Origin: Bacteroides sp. GM023
GTDB lineage: Bacteria; Bacteroidota; Bacteroidia; Bacteroidales; Bacteroidaceae
Reading direction: 5' to 3'
Assembly (NCBI RefSeq): GCF_014750685.1
Contig: NZ_JAAXGE010000003.1
Span: 434,001-498,000 of the forward strand
Length of the DNA stretch: 64,000 nucleotides
Positions within the stretch are counted from its first letter, which is position 1; each line of letters opens with the position of its first letter. The notes beneath the pieces are model-generated. The model was not told where the DNA came from. It was given only the letters and a program-made list of their open reading frames with translations, and ran no database searches. The translations under genes and the position numbers were made by a program. Positions 27,994 through 36,690 of the stretch are shown one piece after another.

Positions 27994-29508
27994 ATGAATG
28001 AAAATAAAAGAATTGCAATAAACAGTATTATTATATTTATTAGACTATGCATTGTCAGTCTGGTAAGCATTATTATATCTAGAGTAGTACTCGATGCTTT
28101 GGGAGCATCAGACTACGGACTATATAATGTTGTTGGCGGTTTAGTCATGTTGCTCAACGTGATCAATATGGCTATGTCGAGTGCGACCTATCGATTTATT
28201 ACCACCGAGATGGGCAAGGGTAATAATGGCAATATCAACAAGGTTTTCAATACTAGTTTGGCAATCCATTTTCTATTTGCTTTTTTTATAGTTCTTCTTG
28301 GATTGACATTAGGTGAATGGTACGTCAATTGTGGATTGAACGTGCCGGTTGAAAGTATGAGAGATGCTAGAGTCGTATATCACATTACCATCTTTACAAC
28401 TTTTGTTTGCACTCTTCTTGTTCCTTACAATGGAATGCTGATAGCATGCGAAAACTTCAAATTTACTGCAATTACTGAGATAATTGTCAATCTTTTTAAA
28501 CTGACTGCTGTACTAACGATTTTATTTCATGTTCCGAACAGGCTAATCTGCTATAGCATAATAATGTCAGCCACTACAATTTTCCAATGGCTTGTGTATG
28601 TTGCTTATTCTACAAAAAACTATAAGTCGTATGTGCGTATACATTTCAGTAGAGATAAGCAGTTGTACAGAGAAATGTTGGGCTATTCCGGTTGGACTGC
28701 TCTAGGCTCTTTTACAAATGTTGGTAAGACACAAATTGTTGCTGTCCTGATTAACTACTTCTTTGGTACTATCGTGAATGCAGCTTTTGCAGTTGCCAAT
28801 CAGATTAACAATTTCATTGTGATGTTTGCCAACTCATTAAACACAGCGGCAGTTCCTCAGATAACCAAGAGTTTGAGTGCTGGTAATGCCAATAGGTCTT
28901 TTAATCTTGCAGCACGCATATCTAAATATACATTCTTCCTCATGTTGGTTGTGTCATTCCCAGTATTGATGGAGATTGATTTCCTGTTAGATTTGTGGCT
29001 GAAAGAAGTTCCTGAGGGAGCTAATATTTTTTGTGTGCTGATTGTAGTTGCGGGATTGTTTACCTGTGTATGTCAAGGAACACAATCTTTGGTTAATGCA
29101 TCCGGCAAGATCAAATGGTTTCAGATTATAGGTAATACTTACGTTTTATTATCACTTCCTGTAGGTTGGCTGTGCTTCTATCTTGGAGCTAACGCGTATG
29201 CGCTTTCGTTCGTGATATGCATATTTATGTTCTTCAATATTCCGCTTAACCTCGTGTTGTTAAAGAGAGTTCTAGATTTTGATATAAGGAATTTCTTTAA
29301 GATATCATATTGGCCGATGCTCAAAGTCTTTATTCCTCTTGTTGTTATTTACATTTTTTATAATCCTAATTCTTTCTCACTCATGGGACATATCTTAGGG
29401 TTGGGGATATCTATGTTGCTGGTTTTGGTATTAATCGCAACCGTGGGTATTGACCAGAAGGAGAAAACGATAATTAGAGAGAAAATCGGTTCAATTTTAA
29501 ATAGCTAA
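27994..29508 (+). CDS. wzx: Wzx-type polysaccharide repeat-unit flippase
   Basis: 504 residues from the ATG at 27994 (an earlier ATG overlaps the upstream gene). About 12-14 hydrophobic helices spread over the whole length, with no large soluble domain. The opening RIAINSIIIFIRLCIVSL and the segment SRVVLDALGASDYGLYNVVGG match oligosaccharide flippases of the MATE/MVF superfamily common in Bacteroides capsule loci. It moves undecaprenyl-linked repeat units to the periplasmic face for the polymerase. Confidence 0.9.
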   Translation: MNENKRIAINSIIIFIRLCIVSLVSIIISRVVLDALGASDYGLYNVVGGLVMLLNVINMAMSSATYRFITTEMGKGNNGNINKVFNTSLAIHFLFAFFIVLLGLTLGEWYVNCGLNVPVESMRDARVVYHITIFTTFVCTLLVPYNGMLIACENFKFTAITEIIVNLFKLTAVLTILFHVPNRLICYSIIMSATTIFQWLVYVAYSTKNYKSYVRIHFSRDKQLYREMLGYSGWTALGSFTNVGKTQIVAVLINYFFGTIVNAAFAVANQINNFIVMFANSLNTAAVPQITKSLSAGNANRSFNLAARISKYTFFLMLVVSFPVLMEIDFLLDLWLKEVPEGANIFCVLIVVAGLFTCVCQGTQSLVNASGKIKWFQIIGNTYVLLSLPVGWLCFYLGANAYALSFVICIFMFFNIPLNLVLLKRVLDFDIRNFFKISYWPMLKVFIPLVVIYIFYNPNSFSLMGHILGLGISMLLVLVLIATVGIDQKEKTIIREKIGSILNS

Positions 29509-29531
29509 TTAGAAATAAAAACGATTATATA

Positions 29532-31070
29532 ATGTTGAAAATTTTAGATTGTACCCTTCGTGATGGCGGTTACTACACGAATTGGGACTTTAATTCGGAA
29601 ACAGTTGATGCGTACATTCAGGCAATGAATGTACTTCCTGTCGATTATCTTGAGTTGGGTTACCGCAATAATCCTACAAAGGAATATATGGGCAAATTTG
29701 GCTATTGTCCTGTAAGTGTACTGAAGCATATCCGTCAGAATTGCACCAAGAAACTGGATGTAATGCTCAACGAAAAAAGCACGAAGATAGAGGATTTGGA
29801 TACACTTCTTAGCCCTATCGTAGGTCTTGTGGACATGGTTCGTATTGCCATTGATCCCAAGAATTTTGATCGTGCAGTGATTCTTGCCAAAGCTGTTAAG
29901 GCTATGGATTTTGAAGTGGGCTTCAATGTTATGTACATGAGTAAGTGGCAGACCGAATATCCAGAGTTCATCACTAAGTTGGGCGTGTTGGATTCGTTTG
30001 CAGATCTCTTCTGTATGGTTGATAGCTTCGGTGGAGTTACCCCCGAGGATGTAACCGATATCGTGAAGGTAGTTCGCGAAAACACTAAGTGCCCAATCGG
30101 CTTCCATGGACACAACAATCTGCAGTTGGGCCTTATTAACACGATTACAGCTTTGAAATTAGGGGTTGACTATGTGGACGCAACTATCCTTGGCATGGGT
30201 CGTGGAGCTGGCAACCTCAATATGGAGCTGCTGTTAACTTATCTCAATGCACACGAAGATCTGAAGGTTGACTTTAATGTTCTTGGTGATGTGATTACTG
30301 CCTTTACGCCACTTTTGGACAAGTATCGGTGGGGAACTAATCTCCCTTATATGCTCGCAGGTGCAAACCGCATCCCTCAAAAGGAGGTAATGGATTGGGT
30401 AACCAATCGCGTTTATTCATTCAACAGCATTGTGCGTGCTCTTGATAATCGTAAGAACAATGCTAAAGATAATGCACAGTTCCCACACCTGAATGTCGAG
30501 AAGAAGTTTGATAAAGTGCTTATCATCGGAGGCGGTAACAATGCCATTGAGCATAAGGATGCTATCAAAGAACTAATTGCCCAAGAGGAGAATATTACGG
30601 TTGTGTTTGCAACAGCTCGTAATGCGAAGACATATCAGGATATCAATGCTCCTGTCTATTATGTGCTTGTAGGCAATGAAGGTCGCAGACTTTCTGCCAA
30701 TGTAGGTGAGAAACATTTCAATGGCACATGCGTCCTTCCACCTTATCCTCGCACAATGGGTACTGAAGTTCCAGCTTATGCAGAGAATCATACCGTTGAG
30801 CTCACATCAGTCAATTTCACTGATCTGTTCAAGGATTCAGTTACTACCATAGCCCTTCAGTTGGCAATGAATCTGACTGATGGCGATATCTTCGTGATCG
30901 GTTATGATGGTTATCCAGGCAATGTGCTTTCTGAAAAAGAGGTTGCACTCACTAATGAAAATAAGACCATTTTCCAGTCATTTAAAAAGGCTAAGGGCGA
31001 ACAGTTGAAGTCGCTCACCCCTTCACTCTATAAGGATCTTGAAGTCGTATCAGTGTATCAATTTATTTAA
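29532..31070 (+). CDS. Two-domain pyruvate-aldolase-like (HMGL family) enzyme
   Basis: 512 residues. The N-terminal TIM barrel (about 1-290) begins LKILDCTLRDGGYYTNW, the HMGL/DmpG aldolase signature. A metal-binding HxH lies at residues 192-194 in GFHGHNN. The C-terminal region (about 315-512) starts KVLIIGGGNNAIEHKD and ends with a DGDIFVIGYDGY segment, reminiscent of Rossmann-like DUF115/MptE-like domains. Enzymes of the first type join or cleave pyruvate and an aldehyde, yielding 2-keto-3-deoxy acids. It is followed 2 bp later by a CMP-ulosonate synthetase-like gene, so it probably builds an acidic ulosonic sugar for the capsule. Exact substrate unknown. Confidence 0.75.
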   Translation: MLKILDCTLRDGGYYTNWDFNSETVDAYIQAMNVLPVDYLELGYRNNPTKEYMGKFGYCPVSVLKHIRQNCTKKLDVMLNEKSTKIEDLDTLLSPIVGLVDMVRIAIDPKNFDRAVILAKAVKAMDFEVGFNVMYMSKWQTEYPEFITKLGVLDSFADLFCMVDSFGGVTPEDVTDIVKVVRENTKCPIGFHGHNNLQLGLINTITALKLGVDYVDATILGMGRGAGNLNMELLLTYLNAHEDLKVDFNVLGDVITAFTPLLDKYRWGTNLPYMLAGANRIPQKEVMDWVTNRVYSFNSIVRALDNRKNNAKDNAQFPHLNVEKKFDKVLIIGGGNNAIEHKDAIKELIAQEENITVVFATARNAKTYQDINAPVYYVLVGNEGRRLSANVGEKHFNGTCVLPPYPRTMGTEVPAYAENHTVELTSVNFTDLFKDSVTTIALQLAMNLTDGDIFVIGYDGYPGNVLSEKEVALTNENKTIFQSFKKAKGEQLKSLTPSLYKDLEVVSVYQFI

Positions 31071-31072
31071 TT

Positions 31073-31768
31073 ATGACAAAGGAAAAAGTTGCATTTTATC
31101 TTCCTACCCGTAAAGGTAGCGAGCGTGTGATAAATAAGAACACTAAGCCTTTCGCAGGTATCGAAGGCGGTTTAGTAGAGAACAAGGTTAAGCAGCTTCT
31201 TGAAACAAAACTCATTGACGAAATCATTTTTTCTTCTAACGATGATACTTGTATGGCAATTGCTGAGAAGTATAAAGACAGCCGTTTGAAGATAATCAAG
31301 CGTCCTACTGAATTGTGCTTGAGTACGACCAATCTTCAGGATCTGATTTGCTACGTACCTACTGTTACTGATGCGGATCATATCCTTTGGGGACACGTTA
31401 CTACTCCACTCTGTGGTGCAGATCAGTATGATGCAGGAATCAAACTCTATCTTGATAAACTAGATGAGGGCTATGATTCCCTCGTTGGTGTAACTGAATT
31501 GAAGAATTTTCTCTTGAATAAGGATGGAAAGCTCATTAATAATACCACAGATATTCCTTGGCCTCGAACCCAGGACTTGGAGCCTTTGTATCCTATCAAC
31601 CACACTATGTTCCTTGCAAAGCGTGAGGTTTATACCGAGCAGAAGAATCGTATTGGGCAAAAAACTCTCCTCCATATTATGGGCGAACTTCATTCCTTTG
31701 ATATTGACTGGTCGGATGATTTCATCATTGCTGAGGTAATGTATAAGAACCTTTACGAGAAGAAATGA
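31073..31768 (+). CDS. CMP-acylneuraminate/ulosonate cytidylyltransferase-like
   Basis: 231 residues. LPTRKGSERVINKNTKPFAG is a variant of the CTP-binding N terminus of NeuA/KdsB enzymes (usual form ARxGSKxIxxKN). HVTTPLCGADQYDAGI and FDIDWSDDFIIAE correspond to NeuA motifs. It would activate a 2-keto-3-deoxy acid as its CMP derivative. It is distinct from the housekeeping kdsB at 57,264. Its ATGA overlaps the following kinase gene, suggesting coupled translation. Confidence 0.85.
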   Translation: MTKEKVAFYLPTRKGSERVINKNTKPFAGIEGGLVENKVKQLLETKLIDEIIFSSNDDTCMAIAEKYKDSRLKIIKRPTELCLSTTNLQDLICYVPTVTDADHILWGHVTTPLCGADQYDAGIKLYLDKLDEGYDSLVGVTELKNFLLNKDGKLINNTTDIPWPRTQDLEPLYPINHTMFLAKREVYTEQKNRIGQKTLLHIMGELHSFDIDWSDDFIIAEVMYKNLYEKK

Positions 31769-32799
31769 AAGTAGTAACATTCGGAGAGATTATGGTGCGC
31801 CTTGGTGCACCTGACTATCTCAAACTCATACAGACTGATAAGTTCGAAGTAAGTTACGCTGGTGCTGAAGCCAATGTAGCTGTATCCATTGCTAACTATG
31901 GTATGGAAACTGATTATATCACTTGTCTACCAGATAATCCTATTGCAGAACGTTGTATTATGGACCTCCGTGGGCACAGAGTTGGGGTAGAACATATTCA
32001 GCGTTCAGGTAAGCGTATGGGCATCCTCTATCTGGAGAGAGGTAGCAATGCTCGTCCTTCAAAGGTTTATTACGACCGTGAAGACAGTTCCATCGCAACT
32101 ATACAAGAAGGTTCCATTGATTGGAATGAAATCCTTAAGGATGCTACTTGGTTTCACTGGACAGGTATCACACCTGCTCTCAGCGAGAATGCCGCAAAGG
32201 AGTGTCTGAAAGCAATCAAGACTGCCAACGAGTTGGGTGTAACCGTATCGTGCGACATCAACTATCGAGGCAACCTTTGGCGATATGGTAAGACTGCTGC
32301 CGAAGTAATGCCAGAGATGGTTGCTGGTTCGGATATCATCCTCGGTAACGAGGAGGACTGTGAGAAGGTATTCAGCATCAAGCCTCAGAATTTCGATGCA
32401 GCCAATACTGGTGGACAGGTCGACCAGAGTTCCTTTATCAGTGTCTGCCAACAGATGATGCAGAAGTTCCCTCGATGCAAGAAGATAGTTGTCACCCTTC
32501 GTGGTGCTATCAATGCCAACCACAACACTTGGGGTGGTGTGCTTTATGATGGTAAGCAGCTCATCGAGAGTTGTCGTTACGACATTACAGATATCGTTGA
32601 TCGCGTAGGAGGGGGAGACAGCTTTATGGGCGGACTTATTTTCGGTCTGCTCTACTACGAGAACGATGAGAAGGCACTGGAGTTTGCCACAGCAGCTTCA
32701 TGCCTCAAACATACGTTAAAAGGTGATTTCAACTGGGTCACCATCTCTGAGGTAGAGAGTCTTATAGGTGGAGATGCTAGTGGTAGAGTAAAAAGATAA
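31765..32799 (+). CDS. PfkB-family sugar kinase, KdgK-like
   Basis: 344 residues. KVVTFGEIMVRLGAPDYLKL and the substrate loop FEVSYAGAEANVAVSIANYG are typical of 2-keto-3-deoxygluconate kinases. The catalytic aspartate is D285 in RVGGGDSF, after SCDINYRGNLW. It phosphorylates a 2-keto-3-deoxy sugar acid or relative with ATP in the cytoplasm. Its placement between the cytidylyltransferase and a GT42-like gene ties it to the same ulosonic-acid module, although a kinase downstream of the aldolase has no precedent I can name for CMP-sugar synthesis. Confidence 0.85.
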   Translation: MKVVTFGEIMVRLGAPDYLKLIQTDKFEVSYAGAEANVAVSIANYGMETDYITCLPDNPIAERCIMDLRGHRVGVEHIQRSGKRMGILYLERGSNARPSKVYYDREDSSIATIQEGSIDWNEILKDATWFHWTGITPALSENAAKECLKAIKTANELGVTVSCDINYRGNLWRYGKTAAEVMPEMVAGSDIILGNEEDCEKVFSIKPQNFDAANTGGQVDQSSFISVCQQMMQKFPRCKKIVVTLRGAINANHNTWGGVLYDGKQLIESCRYDITDIVDRVGGGDSFMGGLIFGLLYYENDEKALEFATAASCLKHTLKGDFNWVTISEVESLIGGDASGRVKR

Positions 32800-32814
32800 A
32801 AAACGGAGAGAAAC

Positions 32815-33636
32815 ATGGATATTTTTGCTGATGTTCGTAGGCTTTGCTATGTAGTGACTAAAGGATTTTTTGAGTTATATAATTTTAAACATTCGTTTGG
32901 CAAAGACAGACGTCTTGTAAAAAAAGAGATGCAGAAACTTCCTAAAGAAGGTATTGGAAGGGATTTGTTTATTATCCTCAATGGACCATCATTGAAGAGG
33001 CAGGATCTTTTAAGTCTTAAAGGCAAGGATCTTATGTTTGTAAATCGTGGTTTCATGCATCCGCTTTACAAGCAACTTCAGCCTAAGTACCATGTGTTTG
33101 TTGATCCTAAGCTTGCTAGCGGTGTATGGCCACTCAATTGGTTGGAACAAATTTTTGAGATGTGTCCGGATATTCGTATTATTTTGCCTGTTCAATGGCA
33201 TAATATGGATCACTTTGCCAAGTATAAGGATGATAAGAGAGTCTTCTGGTTGTATTGGGGCATACCTTGCTATATCAATGGTGTATCCAGCGGATGTTTC
33301 AGTTATGCCATTCTTCAGGGCTTTCAGAATATCTTCTTTACGGGCTTTGACGCAAACAGTTGTGCTTTTGATATGATAAAAAGTTCAGAGAGTCATTTCT
33401 ATGGTGCCGACCCTGAGTTAGCCGATATGAATAGCTCTCAACATATATCTGCACTTTACACTACCTCACTGCAGTTGATTGACCTTCAAGAATTTTCAAA
33501 GTACTGCAAGAAGAGAAAAATTAATATATATAATCTTACCGACGGAGGCCTTCTTGATATGTTTATTCGTCGAGACTTCAATGATCCATATAATGTGGAG
33601 AAGGAGATTACCATACCTAAGGGTGTAATAGACTAA
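32815..33636 (+). CDS. GT42/DUF115-like glycosyltransferase, candidate ulosonate transferase
   Basis: 273 residues, no signal peptide. DLFIILNGPSLKRQDL near residue 50 resembles the 'GNGPSLK' nucleotide-binding loop of Campylobacter CstI/CstII sialyltransferases (GT42) and of DUF115 proteins. It is followed by KGKDLMFVNRGF and, further on, NGVSSGCFSYAILQGFQNIFFTGFD. GT42 enzymes use CMP-sialic acid, and the gene lies 15 bp after the CMP-activation module. Transfer of the CMP-activated acid is therefore the simplest reading. Family assignment is by motif only. Confidence 0.55.
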   Translation: MDIFADVRRLCYVVTKGFFELYNFKHSFGKDRRLVKKEMQKLPKEGIGRDLFIILNGPSLKRQDLLSLKGKDLMFVNRGFMHPLYKQLQPKYHVFVDPKLASGVWPLNWLEQIFEMCPDIRIILPVQWHNMDHFAKYKDDKRVFWLYWGIPCYINGVSSGCFSYAILQGFQNIFFTGFDANSCAFDMIKSSESHFYGADPELADMNSSQHISALYTTSLQLIDLQEFSKYCKKRKINIYNLTDGGLLDMFIRRDFNDPYNVEKEITIPKGVID

Positions 33637-33641
33637 TTGAT

Positions 33642-34889
33642 ATGAAAATTCTTTGGATCACAAATATTCTCTTTGAACATCACTGTACGATGGTTGGGCT
33701 TGATGCCTCGAAGGTGACAGGCGGTTCATGGCTCAATGCTGCTTATGTTGCATCGTTGAGTAATTCTGACATCCAGTTGCATATTGCTACATCTGGGAAC
33801 AATAAAGAAATACTCCAGTCTGAGAGAGATGGAAATGTTTTTTACATAATACCAGGAGGTGGGACTTGTGGATACGATGTTGAATCAGAAGCTAACTTTA
33901 AGCAGTGGCAGAAACTCAGGTTTCGAGTGAATCCTGATGCTGTGATAATCTGGGGAACAGAAACCAGATTTGCTTATGTAGCAATGAAAGCGATGGGTGG
34001 TATTCCGATGGCTATCTATATGCAAGGAGTAATCGAAAGCATTTACAATCATTACTTTGAGGGATTGCCTGAAAAATATCAGAATGCGACATTTCGCGAT
34101 ATAGTAGATAAACTGAATAGGAAATCTTCTTATAGAACATTCCAGAGTCAGGTGTCTCTTGAACGGGGAATGTTCCGAATGGCAACTGGAGTTATAGTGG
34201 AGAACGATTGGTGTGAGGATATGTGTAAGAGTGTAAATCCTAATTTGAAAGTGTTCAGAAACAATCTGCCTATACGTGAGGTTTTCAAATCTAAAGAATG
34301 GTCTTTAGAAAATATGGAACTTCAGTCTATTTTTACTAATGCAGGTGGTTATCCTATTAAAGGTCACCACATACTTTTTCAAGCTTTAGGTCTTGTTAAA
34401 GAGCGTTTCCCTGAGTTTAAATGCTATGTCCCTGGACCCAAATTATGTGCCTTCGATAGCATTAAGCGTCAAACTGGCTACACTAAAATGCTGAAAGAAT
34501 TGATACTTGCTTATGGTTTGTCAGAAAACATAATTTATACAGGATGTCTCAGTTCAGAAGAGATGGTAGAATATTTGGCAAAGTGCAATGTGTATGTCAT
34601 GCCTTCAATAATGGAGAATCATTCGTCTTCGTTGATTGAGGCAATGATGGTTGGCACTCCTTCAATCAGTTCTTTGGTTGGCGGTACTGCATCGCTTGTT
34701 AGACACAAAGAGAATGCAATTCTCTACAATAGTTTAGATGTATATTCACTTGCAGGTAACATCATCAGAATATTCGAAGATAATATGTTGGCAAAAAAAC
34801 TCTCAAAGAATGCGTTAATGATTCGAAAAGATAGAGAAGGTAACTTCGGTGAAGAAATGAATGAAATTTATAAATGTCTAATAGAATAA
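33642..34889 (+). CDS. GT4-type glycosyltransferase
   Basis: 415 residues, GT-B fold. The N-terminal domain opens MKILWITNILFEHHCTMVGL. The C-terminal nucleotide-binding domain carries IIYTGCLSSEEMVEYLAKCNVYVMPS followed by the E-x7-E type site in NHSSSLIEAMMVG, which is typical of retaining GT4 enzymes. It adds one sugar of the repeat unit at the cytoplasmic membrane face. Five bases follow the previous stop. Confidence 0.88.
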   Translation: MKILWITNILFEHHCTMVGLDASKVTGGSWLNAAYVASLSNSDIQLHIATSGNNKEILQSERDGNVFYIIPGGGTCGYDVESEANFKQWQKLRFRVNPDAVIIWGTETRFAYVAMKAMGGIPMAIYMQGVIESIYNHYFEGLPEKYQNATFRDIVDKLNRKSSYRTFQSQVSLERGMFRMATGVIVENDWCEDMCKSVNPNLKVFRNNLPIREVFKSKEWSLENMELQSIFTNAGGYPIKGHHILFQALGLVKERFPEFKCYVPGPKLCAFDSIKRQTGYTKMLKELILAYGLSENIIYTGCLSSEEMVEYLAKCNVYVMPSIMENHSSSLIEAMMVGTPSISSLVGGTASLVRHKENAILYNSLDVYSLAGNIIRIFEDNMLAKKLSKNALMIRKDREGNFGEEMNEIYKCLIE

Positions 34890-34915
34890 TTAGTCCACTT
34901 AAAAAATGGACTAAT
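34889..34915. repeat. 9-bp hairpin after the GT4 gene
   Basis: ATTAGTCCA / TGGACTAAT with a 9-nt loop, beginning at the stop codon. No T-tract follows, so it is more likely an mRNA-processing or pausing hairpin than a full terminator. Confidence 0.5.
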
Positions 34916-34984
34916 AATTAATAAATTATCATTTTAGGCTTTTTCAACTCTAAAATAAAAGCTTGATTTTATAAATAAATATAG

Positions 34985-36070
34985 ATGTATTTTGTACTAT
35001 TTTGTAATTTTTTAGCGGTATTGTTTACTTTCATGGATGTGAATGGACAGTTGAAGAACGGAATGAAAGTCGGATTTTTTCTGATTACTATTATCGCTTG
35101 TCTGCACTATGATTTCGGTAGTGACTATAACGCTTATTATAAGGGATATCTGGAGATTACATCTCTGCCGTTTGACTTTGATATGTTTATGTCAGGGGAT
35201 ATTCACAGAAATCCAGGTTGGGCAATACTTAATTGGTTGTTTCAATATTTAGGTGGATTCTTCACATTGGTAGCAGTCCTGAATATTATCCAAAACTTTA
35301 TATATTTTAAGTTCATTAATAATAATGCTCATGGGTATCAAAAAGTATTTGCAGTCTTTTTATATCTGTTTTTAGCTAATTATTATATGATGAACTTCTC
35401 CATGATGAGACAAGGTTTTGTAGTTGCAGGATTCTTGGCATTGTGGCCTTGGATTAAAGAGAAGCGATGGCTTCTTTCTCTTGGAGTTATCTTTATTCTT
35501 ACTCTTATTCATAATTCTGCCGTAATCTTGTACCCATTTGCATTTTGGGGGGGTCTTCCATTGAAGAACTCACGTCCTTTTGCAATTGTTATGATTGTAG
35601 TTTTGATCGCCCTATATCTATCTCAGGATTTTCTTAGTACTATTTTTAACAGAATGATGGTATTTGAAGACATCCAGTCTTTCGCAGAAAGATATGAAGA
35701 AAGTAAAAAACAGATGACATTTGGTATTGGTGCTCTGATTCAATTCTTTCCAATTGTTTTCTCAGCCCTTTATCTGTTTCATAATAATGAAACAGATGAA
35801 AAAAAGAAAAGTTTGGTGGCTTTGTCAATGATAGGAAGTATAGCAACTCCGTTTAATAGTATTATTTTTTTAATTGGACGAATAAGCCTATATTTTGGTG
35901 TATTTTCTCTTGTTGCAATACCAATTGTATTTCAGTCAATTAGGAATAGACTATTAAAATTGTGTGTTATAATCTTGTATGTACTAATAACAATCTATAA
36001 CATTACTATATATTATATACAACCTCAGTGGAATATGGATACGTATCATACAATTTTTGATGCATTATGA
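34985..36070 (+). CDS. wzy: EpsG-family (Wzy-like) polysaccharide polymerase
   Basis: 361 residues with about 10 hydrophobic helices throughout. The segment CLHYDFGSDYNAYYKGY near the N terminus and NFSMMRQGFVVAGFL in the middle are characteristic of EpsG/Wzy proteins (the 'GxDxxxY' and 'MRQ' motifs). It polymerises flipped repeat units in the periplasm. It is the only polymerase candidate in the operon. Very AT-rich compared with its neighbours, as is common for wzy. Its last 4 bp overlap the next gene. Confidence 0.88.
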   Translation: MYFVLFCNFLAVLFTFMDVNGQLKNGMKVGFFLITIIACLHYDFGSDYNAYYKGYLEITSLPFDFDMFMSGDIHRNPGWAILNWLFQYLGGFFTLVAVLNIIQNFIYFKFINNNAHGYQKVFAVFLYLFLANYYMMNFSMMRQGFVVAGFLALWPWIKEKRWLLSLGVIFILTLIHNSAVILYPFAFWGGLPLKNSRPFAIVMIVVLIALYLSQDFLSTIFNRMMVFEDIQSFAERYEESKKQMTFGIGALIQFFPIVFSALYLFHNNETDEKKKSLVALSMIGSIATPFNSIIFLIGRISLYFGVFSLVAIPIVFQSIRNRLLKLCVIILYVLITIYNITIYYIQPQWNMDTYHTIFDAL

Positions 36071-36690
36071 TCGGACAGTTATACAAATTTATATTTAAAC
36101 AGATACCGTCCATGTTTTATGGCTACATTAGTGGTTTAGGGTATAAATCTAATTGGGTAATACAAGGAATGCCAAGAGTATGTCATTCTTCATGGTTATT
36201 GCGTAAAAAATATCCAACCGTTATAAAGGGACAAATAATAATCGGTGAAAACTTTCAATGCGTGAATAAGTTTACCTCAAATTCTATAGGTCTCATTCAG
36301 CCATGTCTCTTCAATGTCTCTGCCTCAGGGAGTAGGATTATTATTGGTAAGAATGTAGGTATTTCAGGCTCTACAATTAACGCAACTACTACCATTACAA
36401 TAGGAGACAATACCATTATAGGTTCTGGATGCTTGATTACAGATACCAACTCGCATCCTATTATGGCTGCCGTAAGATTGCTTCCGAATGGGGGCGAAGA
36501 GTACACTAAAAAAGCTCCTGTTACAATAGGCAAGAATGTTTTTATTGGTGCACGTAGTATAGTTATGAAGGGAGTCACCATCGGGGATGGAGTCGTGATA
36601 GGTGCAGGTTCTGTAGTAACTAAAAATGTGCCTGCTAATGCCATTGTGGCAGGTAATCCTGCTAAAGTGATTAAATTTATCGAACAATGA
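36067..36690 (+). CDS. Left-handed beta-helix acyltransferase
   Basis: 207 residues. Hexapeptide repeats ([IV]-G-x4) from about 85 to 200, for example IIIGKNVGISGS, TITIGDNTIIGSG, VTIGKNVFIGARS and VVIGAGSVVTKNVPA, end in the VVAGNPAKVIKFI-type tail of CysE/Maa-like acetyltransferases. The N-terminal part is amphipathic. It probably acetylates a capsule sugar using acetyl-CoA. It overlaps both its neighbours by 4 bp, so it is translationally coupled. Confidence 0.88.
   Translation: MIGQLYKFIFKQIPSMFYGYISGLGYKSNWVIQGMPRVCHSSWLLRKKYPTVIKGQIIIGENFQCVNKFTSNSIGLIQPCLFNVSASGSRIIIGKNVGISGSTINATTTITIGDNTIIGSGCLITDTNSHPIMAAVRLLPNGGEEYTKKAPVTIGKNVFIGARSIVMKGVTIGDGVVIGAGSVVTKNVPANAIVAGNPAKVIKFIEQ

Noticed and set aside
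31073..31768. Second housekeeping kdsB
   Set aside because: Motifs and length fit NeuA-like ulosonate enzymes better; the true kdsB is at 57264-58016.
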